From Mycolicibacterium vinylchloridicum (GTDB lineage: Bacteria > Actinomycetota > Actinomycetes > Mycobacteriales > Mycobacteriaceae), in assembly GCF_013404075.1 (NCBI RefSeq), contig NZ_JACBJQ010000030.1:1-64000 (forward strand): a stretch of DNA of 64,000 nt. Direction: 5' to 3'. Numbering within the stretch: the stretch's first letter is position 1; each line of letters starts with the position of its first letter. Under the pieces are notes generated by a model. That model worked only from the letters and a program-made list of their open reading frames with translations, was not told the origin of the DNA and did no database searches. A program made the position numbers and the translations under genes. This document shows, piece by piece, positions 39,328 to 48,073 of this stretch.

Positions 39328-41895
39328 ATGAGTGCAGCACGGTTTGTCGGTCGGGTAGGCGCCTTGGCGGTGGCCCTGGGCATCGGCAGCGCCATAGCGG
39401 GCGTATCTGGGGTGGCCGTCGCGGCTCCCGAGGCGTCCGGTGGCACCACTCCCGGCCATAGCGCACCAACGACAGCGTCGGCGAAGCCGCGGACATCCGG
39501 GACCGCTCATCACCAAGTGGGTGCGACGGGCCATCTCCGGGCAACCGGCCGGCCATCGGCGGGCCGTCCAACGACTGCGGAATCGATGCGTCGTCCCGCA
39601 GCGCTTGTGGCGCAGCGTAATCCACCGGTGATGTCGGCGGCACCGCGGTCGATGTCGGCCCCGACTCGGACACCGGTCGGTGCGGCGCAGACCTCACTGG
39701 TGGAATCGCTGTTCGGCTGGGTACGCCGCACGTTCGCAAACTCGACCCCCCGGCTGGCTGCCCAGGATGTGTCGGCGCAGTTGCCCCCGGGCGGCTCGAC
39801 CGAGCCGATCGAGTTCGCCGGCACCGATGCTGACGGCGATGTCCTGACGTACACGGTGGCCAATCAGGGCGTGGGCAGCAGCGGGGGAACGCTGAGCGTG
39901 TCGGGCGGGACGTACACGTACACCGCCGATCCGCAGTGGGACGGCACCGCCGACTACGCCGACATCTTCACCGTCACCGCTTCTGATGCCGGCAACGGCT
40001 TTCGCATCCACGGCTTTTCCGGCCTGCTCAACCTGCTTACGTTTGGGTTGCTCGGCAGTGCCGGCGCCACCAGTACCAACACGGTGACGGTGAACGTGAC
40101 CTCGCATGCCGCCGCGATCATCAGCAACACCATCACCATCTCCGGCAGTCCGGCCGTCCTGTACGTGGGCGTACAGACCAGCGCAGACGGCACCGCATAC
40201 CAAACAACGGGCACCGGCACCGGCACCGTAGGGGATCCCTACCGAACCACCGTCACGGTGATCCACACGGACGGCACCACCACCAGCACCACCAGCCCCG
40301 GTCGCCCGGCGGACACGGTGCAGATCGGCCAGGACGGCACCGTTGCACAAACCAGCTACACAGGCAGCGGCACAGCGGCCGATCCGTACCGAACCACCGT
40401 CACCGTCATTCACCCCGGCGGCTCCGTTACGACGATCACGAATCCCGGCGGCCCGGCGATTGCTCACGTCGGGCCGGACGGCACCACCGCGCAAATCACC
40501 GTTGTGCGCACCGATATCGATGGCTATCCCTACGTCCAGTTCGATACGACCGTGTCCGTCATCCACCCCGACGGCACCACCACCACTGTGACAGCTGCCG
40601 GTCAACCGACCCCGACCAAGATTGGCGCTGACGGCACCGTCTACCAAACCAGCTATGTCGGCAACGGCACAGTGGACGCCCCCTTCCAGATCACGGTCAC
40701 CGCTATTCACCCCGACGGGACATTCACGGCGACGACGACAACCGGCCGCGGTCAACCCGAGGATGCGGTCGCGGCCGGACCGGACGGCACCATCGCCCAA
40801 GCCACTGACACCGGCACGGGCGCGGTTGACGACCCCTTCCGGACCATCGTCACCGTCATCCACGCCGACGGCACGACCACGAGCACGACCGTCATTGGTC
40901 GCCGGTTTGCCGGGATGTACATCGGCGCTGACGGCACCACGGCTGTCCCGACCGCCAGCAGCGCGGGCGAAATCAATGTCAATGTCGTCCACCCCGGGGG
41001 CAACACAACGACCACGACGGTCCCGGGCTTCACCGACGACCTCTACCATGTCGGTCCTGACGGCACGGTGTACCAAACCACCAACCCACACGCCGGTGAT
41101 GCCGCCCCCTATCCGACAACCGTCGCCATCGTCCATCCCGACGGGACGGCCAGCGCAGCCACCACTCCGGGCCAACGGTACGACCGCGTTCAGACCGGTT
41201 TAGACGGCACGGCAGCCCAAACGAGCTACGGCTACACCGATGTCGGCGGTAACGGATATCAACCCGTCACCACGACTCTCGTCATTCGACCGGATGGCAC
41301 CACTGCCAGCACCACCAGCCCCGGCACTCCGTCCGGAGGGGCGAGGATCGGCCCGGACGGCACCACCGCTCAAACCAGTTACAGCGGCGCGGGCACCCAA
41401 GACGACCCGTTCCGAACCAATCTCACCGTTATCCACCCCGATGGCACCATCACCACCGCTGCCAATCCTGGATCGCCGTTGGCGGAGCATCCCTGGGTAC
41501 AGGTCGGCGCCGACGGGACCGTCGCCCAAACCAGCAGCGCCGGAAGTGGAACCCTCTTCGACCTCTACCAAACGACGACAACCGTGATCCATGCTGGCGG
41601 CACAACCACCACGACCACCGCCTCCGGCCAAGCGGCCGGCTCAGCACAGGTAGGACCGGACGGCACCACGTACCAAACCATCAGCACCGGCAGCGGTACG
41701 CCAACCAACCCCTACCGGACCGTCGTCACCGTCATAAGACCGGATGGCACCGTCACCAACCTCACCATCAGCGGAACGCCGGTGGGCGCAGCGCAGATCG
41801 GCCCCGACGGCACGGCCTACCAAACCAGCAGCACCGGCACCGGAACGCCGACCAATCCCTACCGGACGGTCGTCACGGTCATCTCGCTGATCTAG
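39328..41895 (+). CDS. Secreted surface protein with VCBS/Ig-like domain and twelve degenerate repeats
   Basis: 855 residues from ATG 39328. Signal peptide (cleavage near residue 33, AVAAPE), a Thr/Pro/Ala-rich linker (about 34-130), a VCBS/cadherin-like domain with ADGDVLTYTV and GTADYADIFTV, then about 580 residues of repeats. Each repeat of about 46-50 residues reads roughly IGPDGT-x-QTS...YRTTVTVIHPDGTTT. Twelve units are visible; the last stops abruptly after VVTVISLI. The protein is probably exported and bound to the envelope as an adhesin or spacer. No sorting signal is seen. An ATG at 39289 would precede the signal peptide without support. Confidence 0.8.
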   Translation: MSAARFVGRVGALAVALGIGSAIAGVSGVAVAAPEASGGTTPGHSAPTTASAKPRTSGTAHHQVGATGHLRATGRPSAGRPTTAESMRRPAALVAQRNPPVMSAAPRSMSAPTRTPVGAAQTSLVESLFGWVRRTFANSTPRLAAQDVSAQLPPGGSTEPIEFAGTDADGDVLTYTVANQGVGSSGGTLSVSGGTYTYTADPQWDGTADYADIFTVTASDAGNGFRIHGFSGLLNLLTFGLLGSAGATSTNTVTVNVTSHAAAIISNTITISGSPAVLYVGVQTSADGTAYQTTGTGTGTVGDPYRTTVTVIHTDGTTTSTTSPGRPADTVQIGQDGTVAQTSYTGSGTAADPYRTTVTVIHPGGSVTTITNPGGPAIAHVGPDGTTAQITVVRTDIDGYPYVQFDTTVSVIHPDGTTTTVTAAGQPTPTKIGADGTVYQTSYVGNGTVDAPFQITVTAIHPDGTFTATTTTGRGQPEDAVAAGPDGTIAQATDTGTGAVDDPFRTIVTVIHADGTTTSTTVIGRRFAGMYIGADGTTAVPTASSAGEINVNVVHPGGNTTTTTVPGFTDDLYHVGPDGTVYQTTNPHAGDAAPYPTTVAIVHPDGTASAATTPGQRYDRVQTGLDGTAAQTSYGYTDVGGNGYQPVTTTLVIRPDGTTASTTSPGTPSGGARIGPDGTTAQTSYSGAGTQDDPFRTNLTVIHPDGTITTAANPGSPLAEHPWVQVGADGTVAQTSSAGSGTLFDLYQTTTTVIHAGGTTTTTTASGQAAGSAQVGPDGTTYQTISTGSGTPTNPYRTVVTVIRPDGTVTNLTISGTPVGAAQIGPDGTAYQTSSTGTGTPTNPYRTVVTVISLI
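40156..41890 (+). repeat. Twelve degenerate tandem coding repeats of about 140-150 bp
   Basis: Repeat units share the DNA core GACGGCACC and the protein core PDGT...TVIHPDGT. Units 11 and 12 are the most alike (identical over the run TPTNPYRTVVTVI), as expected for recent duplication at the 3' end. Confidence 0.7.
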
Positions 41896-41901
41896 CCGCA
41901 G

Positions 41902-41929
41902 GCAGTGCTCAATTGCTCAGGAGCACTGC
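41902..41929. terminator. Hairpin between convergent surface-protein and DUF genes
   Basis: GCAGTGCTC (41902-41910) and GAGCACTGC (41921-41929) form a 9-bp stem with a 10-nt loop, starting 6 nt after the surface-protein stop and overlapping the last codons of the convergent gene. It can act as a terminator in both directions. Confidence 0.55.
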
Positions 41930-42360
41930 TTGCGCAACTCCCCGAGCTTGGCGACGATCCGGTCGTTGAGTAGCGACATCTCGTAGACCTGGGGCGGCGC
42001 GGGGGCGCCCGGGGCGCGCGACTGGGTCTGGGCGCGCAACGTCGGCAACCCGGCGACGAACTGATTGGCCAACTGGGCCACCTCGGTCGTCTGCGCCGCC
42101 AGCGCGGGATCGGTCACCTTCTGGGACCGTTCCGCCAGCCCGTCGGCCCACTGCTGATAGGCCGCGTCCTCGGCGACCGTCGGAACGCCTTCGTTGCCCT
42201 TGGAGTCGATTTTCGCGGCCTGCGACCGGCTGAAGTCCAGGAAGTCGATCACCGGCTTGCACTTCTCCGGCGGCCCGTCGAACCACGTCGACCACACCCA
42301 GACGCCGATGGCAATGACCACCACGGTGATCGTGAGGACCCAGCGTGGTCGTCGGTGCAT
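41917..42360 (-). CDS. Membrane-anchored hypothetical protein
   Basis: 147 residues from ATG 42360. One N-terminal membrane helix (about 8-27) is followed by an exported helical domain; Cys at residue 34 (EKCKPV) and 146 (KQCS) could pair. Such proteins are found across mycobacteria beside amt; function unknown. It is divergent from the ammonium transporter across a 136-bp gap that contains possible GlnR boxes. Confidence 0.7.
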   Translation of the reverse strand: MHRRPRWVLTITVVVIAIGVWVWSTWFDGPPEKCKPVIDFLDFSRSQAAKIDSKGNEGVPTVAEDAAYQQWADGLAERSQKVTDPALAAQTTEVAQLANQFVAGLPTLRAQTQSRAPGAPAPPQVYEMSLLNDRIVAKLGELRKQCS

Positions 42361-42391
42361 GGTCAGCCAGCGTAGCCGTGCGGGCCAACGT

Positions 42392-42435
42392 TTAACGCGT
42401 CGGCAACACCACGAGGGGGTCTACGTAACAGAAAC
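42392..42435 (+). promoter_or_regulatory. Possible GlnR binding boxes upstream of amt
   Basis: TTAAC-N6-GCAAC (42392-42407) and TCTAC-N6-GAAAC (42420-42435) resemble the GlnR half-site pair GTNAC-N6-GNAAC, each with one mismatch. They lie 60-105 bp before the amt start. GlnR control of amt and glutamine-synthetase genes is known in mycobacteria; the sites here are inferred. Confidence 0.35.
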
Positions 42436-42496
42436 AAAGTTCACTGCCGGTGAACGGCCCAACCATGGAGGGGCCGCCCACCTCGCAGGAGATTAG

Positions 42497-43750
42497 ATGG
42501 ATACAGGGACCACAGCATTCATGCTGTGTTGCATCATCGGGCTGACGATGATGATCCCGGGCCTGGCGCTTTTCTACGGCGGCATGGTCTCGGTCAAGAG
42601 CTCGACCAACATGATGATGATGACGTTCGGCGCCGTCGCGATCGTCGGTGTGCTGTGGATTCTGTTCGGCTTCTCCATGACATTCGGCACGTCCTACGGC
42701 GGGTTCGTGGGCAGCTTCACCGAATTCGCCGGAATGAAGGATCTGCTGGAGTCGCAGACCACCATCTCCGGTCTACCGGTCAGTTTGTTCGCGTTGTTCC
42801 AGGCGCTGTTCGCCGCGATCACCGTGGCACTGATCTCCGGTGCGGCCGCCGACCGGATGAAGTTCGCGGCCTGGATGGTCTTCGCGACCCTGTGGGCGGT
42901 GCTGTGCTACTTCCCCGTCGCGCACTGGGTGTTCGCGTTCGACGGGGTGGTGACCGAGAATTCCGTCGGTGGCTGGATTGCCAACAACCTCAAGGCGATT
43001 GACTTCGCCGGTGGCACGGCGGTGCACATCAACGCCGGTGCGGCCGCACTGGCGGTGGCGATCGTCCTGGGCAAGGGCGCGAGCTGGGGCAAACTGCGCA
43101 AGCCGCACAACGTCCCGCTCACCCTGCTCGGAGCAGGCCTGCTGTGGGCTGGCTGGTATGCGTTCAACGGCGGCTCGGCACTGGCCGCGGGCGACTCGGC
43201 CGCCATCGTCATGGTCACCACGTTCGTCGCCACCTGCGCTGCCACGCTGGCCTGGCTGGCGGTGGAGAAGATCAAGGACGGCCACGTCACCGGCGTCGGC
43301 GCGGCAGCCGGTGCCATCACCGGGCTGGTCGCGATCACTCCGGCCTGTGGTTCGGTGACCCCGGTCGGCGCCATCGTCCTCGGCCTGGTCGCGGGCGCCA
43401 TCTGCCCCTACGCCGTGGGTCTCAAGGAGAAGTTCGGCTATGACGATTCGCTCGACGTCGTCGGCGTGCACCTCGTCGGTGGTGTCGTCGGCACCCTGCT
43501 GATCGGCTTCCTGGCCAGCGACAGCATGCCGAACAAGGTCAACGGCCTGTTCTACGGCGGCGGTTTCGACCAGCTGTGGCGGCAGGCCGTCGCAGCCGGT
43601 GCGGTGATGGTCTATTCGTTCGTGATCGCATTCGCGATCGCATGGGGCATCAAGAAGACGATGGGCATCCGCATCTCCCCCGAGGAGGAGGAGAAGGGTA
43701 TCGACACCCACGTGCACCGCGACCCGGCGTACGAGCTCGAGTACGCCTGA
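42497..43750 (+). CDS. amt: Ammonium transporter
   Basis: 417 residues from ATG 42497 with a GGAG Shine-Dalgarno. Eleven membrane helices of the Amt/MEP/Rh family. The twin pore histidines are present (H177 in GGTAVHINAG, H325 in VVGVHLVGG), with LGAGLLWAGWYAFNGGSA between them. It imports ammonium, or methylammonium in some organisms. It heads the operon that continues with the glutamine-synthetase-like gene. The C-terminal tail is acidic (SPEEEEKG) rather than the GlnK-interacting type; no glnK or glnD follows. Confidence 0.95.
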   Translation: MDTGTTAFMLCCIIGLTMMIPGLALFYGGMVSVKSSTNMMMMTFGAVAIVGVLWILFGFSMTFGTSYGGFVGSFTEFAGMKDLLESQTTISGLPVSLFALFQALFAAITVALISGAAADRMKFAAWMVFATLWAVLCYFPVAHWVFAFDGVVTENSVGGWIANNLKAIDFAGGTAVHINAGAAALAVAIVLGKGASWGKLRKPHNVPLTLLGAGLLWAGWYAFNGGSALAAGDSAAIVMVTTFVATCAATLAWLAVEKIKDGHVTGVGAAAGAITGLVAITPACGSVTPVGAIVLGLVAGAICPYAVGLKEKFGYDDSLDVVGVHLVGGVVGTLLIGFLASDSMPNKVNGLFYGGGFDQLWRQAVAAGAVMVYSFVIAFAIAWGIKKTMGIRISPEEEEKGIDTHVHRDPAYELEYA

Positions 43751-43757
43751 GGTGACC

Positions 43758-43793
43758 CGGGCCGGGCGTGGCCTCCTTCCCACGCCCGGCCCG
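43758..43793 (+). terminator. Hairpin between amt and the glutamine-synthetase-like gene
   Basis: CGGGCCGGGCGTGG (43758-43771) and its exact complement (43780-43793) form a perfect 14-bp GC-rich stem with an 8-nt loop. It could reduce read-through so that amt is made in excess over the enzymes. Confidence 0.6.
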
Positions 43794-43839
43794 ACCCCTC
43801 AACCTCTCGCCAGCACCACGAAAGAGTCTGTTAGAGAAC

Positions 43840-45147
43840 ATGTCTGCCACCCTCGCCGAGTTGGCTGAGAAGTCCGCCACCAAATTCATCCTCGCGCTGT
43901 TCGTCGATCTCCGCGGAAAGCCTTGCGCCAAGCTGGTTCCCGTCGAGGCCGTCGACCTGCTGGCCACCGAGGGCGTCGGATTCGCCGGATACGCCGTGGG
44001 CGCCATGGGCCAAGAGCCCAAAGACCCGGATCTGATGGCGATCCCCGACCCCGCATCGTTCACCCCGGTCCCGTTCATCAAAGAGGGTCTTGCGATCGTG
44101 CACTGCGATCCGCATGTCGAGGGCCTGCCCTGGCCGTACGCGCCGCGGGTCATCCTCAAGTCGCTGATCCAGCGGGCGGCCGACGCCGGCTTCGAACCCT
44201 GGGTCGGCGCCGAAGTCGAATACTTCCTGTTGACCCGCGCCGCCGACGGCACTCTGGCCACCGCCGACACCGCCGACACCGCCGCACAACCCTGTTACGA
44301 CGCCCGCGGCGTCACCCGGATGTACGACCATCTGACCGCCATCTCGACGGCGATGAACACCCTCGGGTGGTCCAACTACGCCAACGACCACGAGGACGGC
44401 AACGGCCAGTTCGAGCAGAACTTCCAGTTCGCCGACGCGTTGACCACCGCCGACCGGGTGATCACGCTGCGCTACCTGCTGTCGATGATTGCCGCCGAAC
44501 GGGGCATGATCGCCACCTTCATGCCCAAGCCGTTCTCCGATCGGACCGGAAGCGGTCTGCACCTGCACCTGTCGTTGACCAGCGGCGGCACCCCGGTGTT
44601 CCCCGAGGACGCCGACGACCGCGGACTGGGGTTGTCGGCATGCGCCTATGCGTTCATCGGCGGTATCCTCGACCACGCCTGCGCGCTGCAGGCGGTCGTC
44701 GGCCCAACCGTCAACTCCTACAAGCGAACCGGTGCGCTGACCACGGCCTCCGGGGCGTCGTGGGCGCCGAAGCTGCCGACCTATGGCGGCAACGACCGCA
44801 CTCATTACATCCGGGTGCCGGATTCGCAGCGGGTGGAACTGCGTGGCGGTGACGGATCGGCCAACCCGTATCTGGCTATCGCCGCGGCGCTGGGCGCCGG
44901 CATCGACGGCATCAAGCGCAGCCTGGATCCCGGCACGATCGGCGGCGCCGACGGCCGAAAGGCCTTGCCGCCCACCTTGCTCCACGCCGTCGATGAATTC
45001 GAGGGCGACGCGGTGATCACCGGCGTGCTCGACGCCGTCGGCGATGGGGTGGCCGCCTACTTCGCCGGGCTCAAGCGCGACGAGTTCTTCGCTTACCACA
45101 GTGCGGTCAGCCCGTGGGAAGTCGACCAGTACCTGACCGCATTCTGA
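43840..45147 (+). CDS. Type III glutamine synthetase-like ligase (GlnT/GmaS type)
   Basis: 435 residues from ATG 43840. It has the glutamine synthetase catalytic core: metal-binding VGAEVEYFLL, NDHEDGNGQFEQNFQFAD, FMPKPFSDRTGSGLHLHLSL, the NSYKR loop and VELRGGDGSANPYLA. The short form of about 435 residues is typical of GlnT or gamma-glutamylmethylamide synthetase (GmaS), which joins glutamate to ammonia or methylamine with ATP. The next genes encode split glutamate-synthase-like subunits, which favours a GmaS/Mgs-type pathway, but the amine cannot be told from sequence. Confidence 0.85.
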   Translation: MSATLAELAEKSATKFILALFVDLRGKPCAKLVPVEAVDLLATEGVGFAGYAVGAMGQEPKDPDLMAIPDPASFTPVPFIKEGLAIVHCDPHVEGLPWPYAPRVILKSLIQRAADAGFEPWVGAEVEYFLLTRAADGTLATADTADTAAQPCYDARGVTRMYDHLTAISTAMNTLGWSNYANDHEDGNGQFEQNFQFADALTTADRVITLRYLLSMIAAERGMIATFMPKPFSDRTGSGLHLHLSLTSGGTPVFPEDADDRGLGLSACAYAFIGGILDHACALQAVVGPTVNSYKRTGALTTASGASWAPKLPTYGGNDRTHYIRVPDSQRVELRGGDGSANPYLAIAAALGAGIDGIKRSLDPGTIGGADGRKALPPTLLHAVDEFEGDAVITGVLDAVGDGVAAYFAGLKRDEFFAYHSAVSPWEVDQYLTAF

Positions 45148-45167
45148 CTTCGTCAGGAAGGAACGCT

Positions 45168-46061
45168 ATGTGCGGGATCGTGGGTCTGCACCTGCGCAAC
45201 CCGGAGCTCTACCCCCGGCTCGGTGAACTGCTGACCGGAATGCTCTGCGAAATGTCGGACCGGGGAAGCGATTCCGCCGGTGTAGCCGTCTACGGGGACC
45301 CGCACTGGTCGCCGCCCGGCAAGGGCACGGTGTCGGTGCTGGACGTCGACGACAGCCCCGAGCAGATGACCGCAGCTCTGCACTCGGCGCTGGGCGAGGT
45401 GTCGGTACATCGCGTCGACGAAACGCTGCTGGTGTCGGCTGATGTCGCGCCCGAGACTCTGCACGCCGCGATGACCGCGCACTACCCACACGCGCTCATC
45501 GCCGGGTTCGGCGCAAATGTGGCGGTGCTCAAGGGCATCGGCCACCCCCGCGCACTCACCGAGGCGTGGGGGCTGGCGAAGGCACAGGGCTGGCAGGGAG
45601 TGGGCCACACCAGGATGGCCACCGAATCCGCGGTGATCCCGGCGGGCGCCCACCCGTATGCGGTCGGCCCGGATCAGTGCCTGGTGCACAACGGTTCGTT
45701 CGCCAATCACGCCACCATCCGCCGCGACCTGCGGGCTGCCGGCGTCACATTCGACAGCGAGAACGACACCGAGGTCGGCGCGCGCTTCGTGGCCGATCAG
45801 CTGGCCAACGGCCGCGATGTGGAATCAGCATTGAAGGAGCTGTGTGCCACATTCGATGGCTTCTACACCCTGCTGGTGTCCAACCACGATTCGTTCGCTG
45901 TGGTGCGCGACGCGATCGCCTGCAAGCCGGCGGTGATCGCCGAGACCGACGACTGGGTGGCAATGGGCAGCGAATACCGAGCGCTGGCAGGACTTCCCGG
46001 TGTCGAGAAGGCCGTCATCTGGGAGCCCGAGCCCGAGGTGGTCTACGCATGGACACGCTAG
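45168..46061 (+). CDS. Class II glutamine amidotransferase subunit (MgsA/GlxB-like)
   Basis: 297 residues from ATG 45168 with an AGGAAGG Shine-Dalgarno. It begins MCGIVGLHL, so Cys2 is the Ntn nucleophile, followed by MSDRGSDSAGVAVYG, VGHTRMATES and CLVHNGSFANHATIRRDL. This is the free-standing amidotransferase domain of glutamate synthase, seen in N-methylglutamate synthase and Glx operons, where it releases ammonia from an amide. It overlaps the next gene by 13 nt. Confidence 0.9.
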   Translation: MCGIVGLHLRNPELYPRLGELLTGMLCEMSDRGSDSAGVAVYGDPHWSPPGKGTVSVLDVDDSPEQMTAALHSALGEVSVHRVDETLLVSADVAPETLHAAMTAHYPHALIAGFGANVAVLKGIGHPRALTEAWGLAKAQGWQGVGHTRMATESAVIPAGAHPYAVGPDQCLVHNGSFANHATIRRDLRAAGVTFDSENDTEVGARFVADQLANGRDVESALKELCATFDGFYTLLVSNHDSFAVVRDAIACKPAVIAETDDWVAMGSEYRALAGLPGVEKAVIWEPEPEVVYAWTR

Positions 46062-46735
46062 CCACGTTCGATCTGAGCACCACACCGCTGCGGGAGGTCA
46101 ACGCCGCCCTGCACACCCCGGGCCTCTCGGGTGAGTTCGCGATCACCAATCCCGCCGGGGCCCACAACGTGGCGGTCGGCGTCGATGCCCCGGTGCGGAT
46201 CGGAATCGACGGCCACGTCGGCTACTACGCGGCGGGGATGAACAAGCAGGCCGAAGTCATCATCGACGGCAACGCCGGCACCGGGGTCGCCGAGAACATG
46301 ATGAGCGGCACGGTCTGGGTCAAGGGCAATGCCTCCCAGTCGGCCGGTGCCACCGCGCATGGCGGCCTGCTCGTCATCGAGGGCAACGCCGCGGCACGCT
46401 GCGGTATCTCGATGAAGGGGGTCGACATCGTGGTGGGAGGCAGCGTCGGGCATATGAGTGCGTTCATGGCACAGGCCGGTCGGATGGTGATCCGCGGCGA
46501 TGCCGGTGAAGCGCTGGGCGATTCGATCTACGAGGCCCGGCTGTATGTCCGCGGCGAGGTCGCATCGCTCGGCGCAGACTGCGTCGCCAAGGAGATGCGC
46601 GCCGAACACCACGAGGAACTGGGGCGTCTACTCAAGGCGGCCGGGTTCGAGGACGACGACACCGGCGCCTACACCCGCTACGGCTCGGCCCGGCAGCTCT
46701 ACCACTTCCACATCGACAACAGCTCGGTCTATTAA
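46049..46735 (+). CDS. GXGXG (glutamate synthase C-terminal) subunit (MgsB/GlxC-like)
   Basis: 228 residues from ATG 46049. It is the beta-helix GXGXG domain of glutamate synthase as a separate protein: repeated turns such as IDGHVGYYAAGMN, VIIDGNAGTGVAENMMSG, VWVKGNASQSAGATAHGG, VIEGNAAARCG and VIRGDAGEALGDS. It is a structural partner of the amidotransferase and FMN subunits on either side. Its stop is immediately followed by the ATG of the next gene. Confidence 0.9.
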   Translation: MDTLATFDLSTTPLREVNAALHTPGLSGEFAITNPAGAHNVAVGVDAPVRIGIDGHVGYYAAGMNKQAEVIIDGNAGTGVAENMMSGTVWVKGNASQSAGATAHGGLLVIEGNAAARCGISMKGVDIVVGGSVGHMSAFMAQAGRMVIRGDAGEALGDSIYEARLYVRGEVASLGADCVAKEMRAEHHEELGRLLKAAGFEDDDTGAYTRYGSARQLYHFHIDNSSVY

Positions 46736-48073
46736 ATGACATACACCCAAGACGACCGGGCCCGCCTGGGCCTGCGCGAATCGGCCACCTTCGACCGCGC
46801 CACCATCGCCGGCATCCAGCGGGCCGCCGAAACCGGCATCTACGACATCCGGGGCTGGGGCGCCAAACGTCCACTCCCCCACTTCGACGACCTGCTGTTC
46901 CTGGGAGCGTCGATGTCGCGCTACCCACTGGAGGGCTACCGCGAGCGCTGCGGCACCGACGTCGTTCTCGGTGGTCGACACGCCAAACATCCTCTACACC
47001 TGGAGATTCCGGTCACCATTGCCGGAATGTCGTTCGGCGCGCTGTCCGGCCCGGCCAAGGAGGCGCTGGGCCGTGGTGCGAGTGAGGTCGGCACGTCGAC
47101 CACCACCGGCGACGGAGGCATGACATCGGAAGAACGCGGGCAGTCCAAATACCTGGTTTACCAATACCTTCCGTCCAGATACGGGATGAACCCAGACGAC
47201 CTGCGCAAGGCCGATGCCATCGAGGTGGTCCTCGGTCAGGGCGCAAAGCCGGGTGGCGGCGGCATGCTGCTGGGCCAGAAGATCTCCGAGCGGGTTGCCT
47301 CGATGCGCACCCTGCCCGAGGGAATCGACCAGCGCTCGGCCTGCCGGCACCCCGACTGGACCGGCCCCGACGACCTCACCATCAAGATCAACGAGCTGCG
47401 TGAGCTCACCGACTGGGAGAAGCCGATCTACGTCAAGGTCGGCGCCACCCGCACCTACTACGACGTGAAGCTGGCGGTGGCCGCCGGCGCCGACGTCGTC
47501 GTCGTCGACGGAATGCAGGGCGGCACCGCGGCTACCCAGGATGTGTTCATCGAGCACGTCGGCATTCCGACGCTGGCAGCGGTTCCACAAGCCGTGCAGG
47601 CACTCTCGGAGCTGGGCGTGCATAGGAAGGGGGTTCAGCTGATCGTCTCGGGTGGGATTCGCACCGGAGCCGACGTTGCCAAGGCGATGGCCCTGGGCGC
47701 CGACGCGGTGGCCATCGGCACCGCCGCACTGATCGCGCTGGGTGACAACAACCCGAAGTACGCGGCCGAGTACGAAAAGCTCGGCAGCGCAGCCGGTTTC
47801 TACGACGATTTCCAGGACGGCCGCGACCCGGCCGGGATCAGCACCCAGGATCCGGAACTGGCGGCCCGGCTGGATCCAGTGGACGCGGGGCGACGGCTGG
47901 CCAATTACCTACGGGTGTTGACCATGGAAGCTCAGACCATCGCCCGCGCCTGCGGCAAGGCCCATCTGCAACATCTGGAACCCGAAGACCTGGTCGCGGT
48001 CACCATCGAGGCAGCGGCGATGGCGCGAGTCCCACTGGCCGGCACGTCGTGGATTCCCGGGGCGGGCCTGTGA
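46736..48073 (+). CDS. FMN-binding glutamate synthase family subunit (MgsC/GlxD-like)
   Basis: 445 residues from ATG 46736, directly adjacent to the previous stop. The FMN-binding TIM barrel of glutamate synthase is seen: SFGALSGPAKEALGRGA, STTTGDGGMTSEE, IKINELRELTDWEKPIYVKVG, VVVVDGMQGGTAATQ and IVSGGIRTGADVAKAMALGA. The three Fe-S cysteines of GltS are absent: the segment that normally reads CPVGIATQ is DPAGISTQ here. Electrons may come directly from another flavoprotein, perhaps the next gene product. The role is 2-oxoglutarate amination, by analogy. Confidence 0.9.
   Translation: MTYTQDDRARLGLRESATFDRATIAGIQRAAETGIYDIRGWGAKRPLPHFDDLLFLGASMSRYPLEGYRERCGTDVVLGGRHAKHPLHLEIPVTIAGMSFGALSGPAKEALGRGASEVGTSTTTGDGGMTSEERGQSKYLVYQYLPSRYGMNPDDLRKADAIEVVLGQGAKPGGGGMLLGQKISERVASMRTLPEGIDQRSACRHPDWTGPDDLTIKINELRELTDWEKPIYVKVGATRTYYDVKLAVAAGADVVVVDGMQGGTAATQDVFIEHVGIPTLAAVPQAVQALSELGVHRKGVQLIVSGGIRTGADVAKAMALGADAVAIGTAALIALGDNNPKYAAEYEKLGSAAGFYDDFQDGRDPAGISTQDPELAARLDPVDAGRRLANYLRVLTMEAQTIARACGKAHLQHLEPEDLVAVTIEAAAMARVPLAGTSWIPGAGL

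Noticed and set aside
39328..41895. Regular repeats that might be taken for a CRISPR array
   Set aside because: The units are coding, in frame, of unequal length and diverged, with no conserved spacers between identical repeats, and no cas genes are near.
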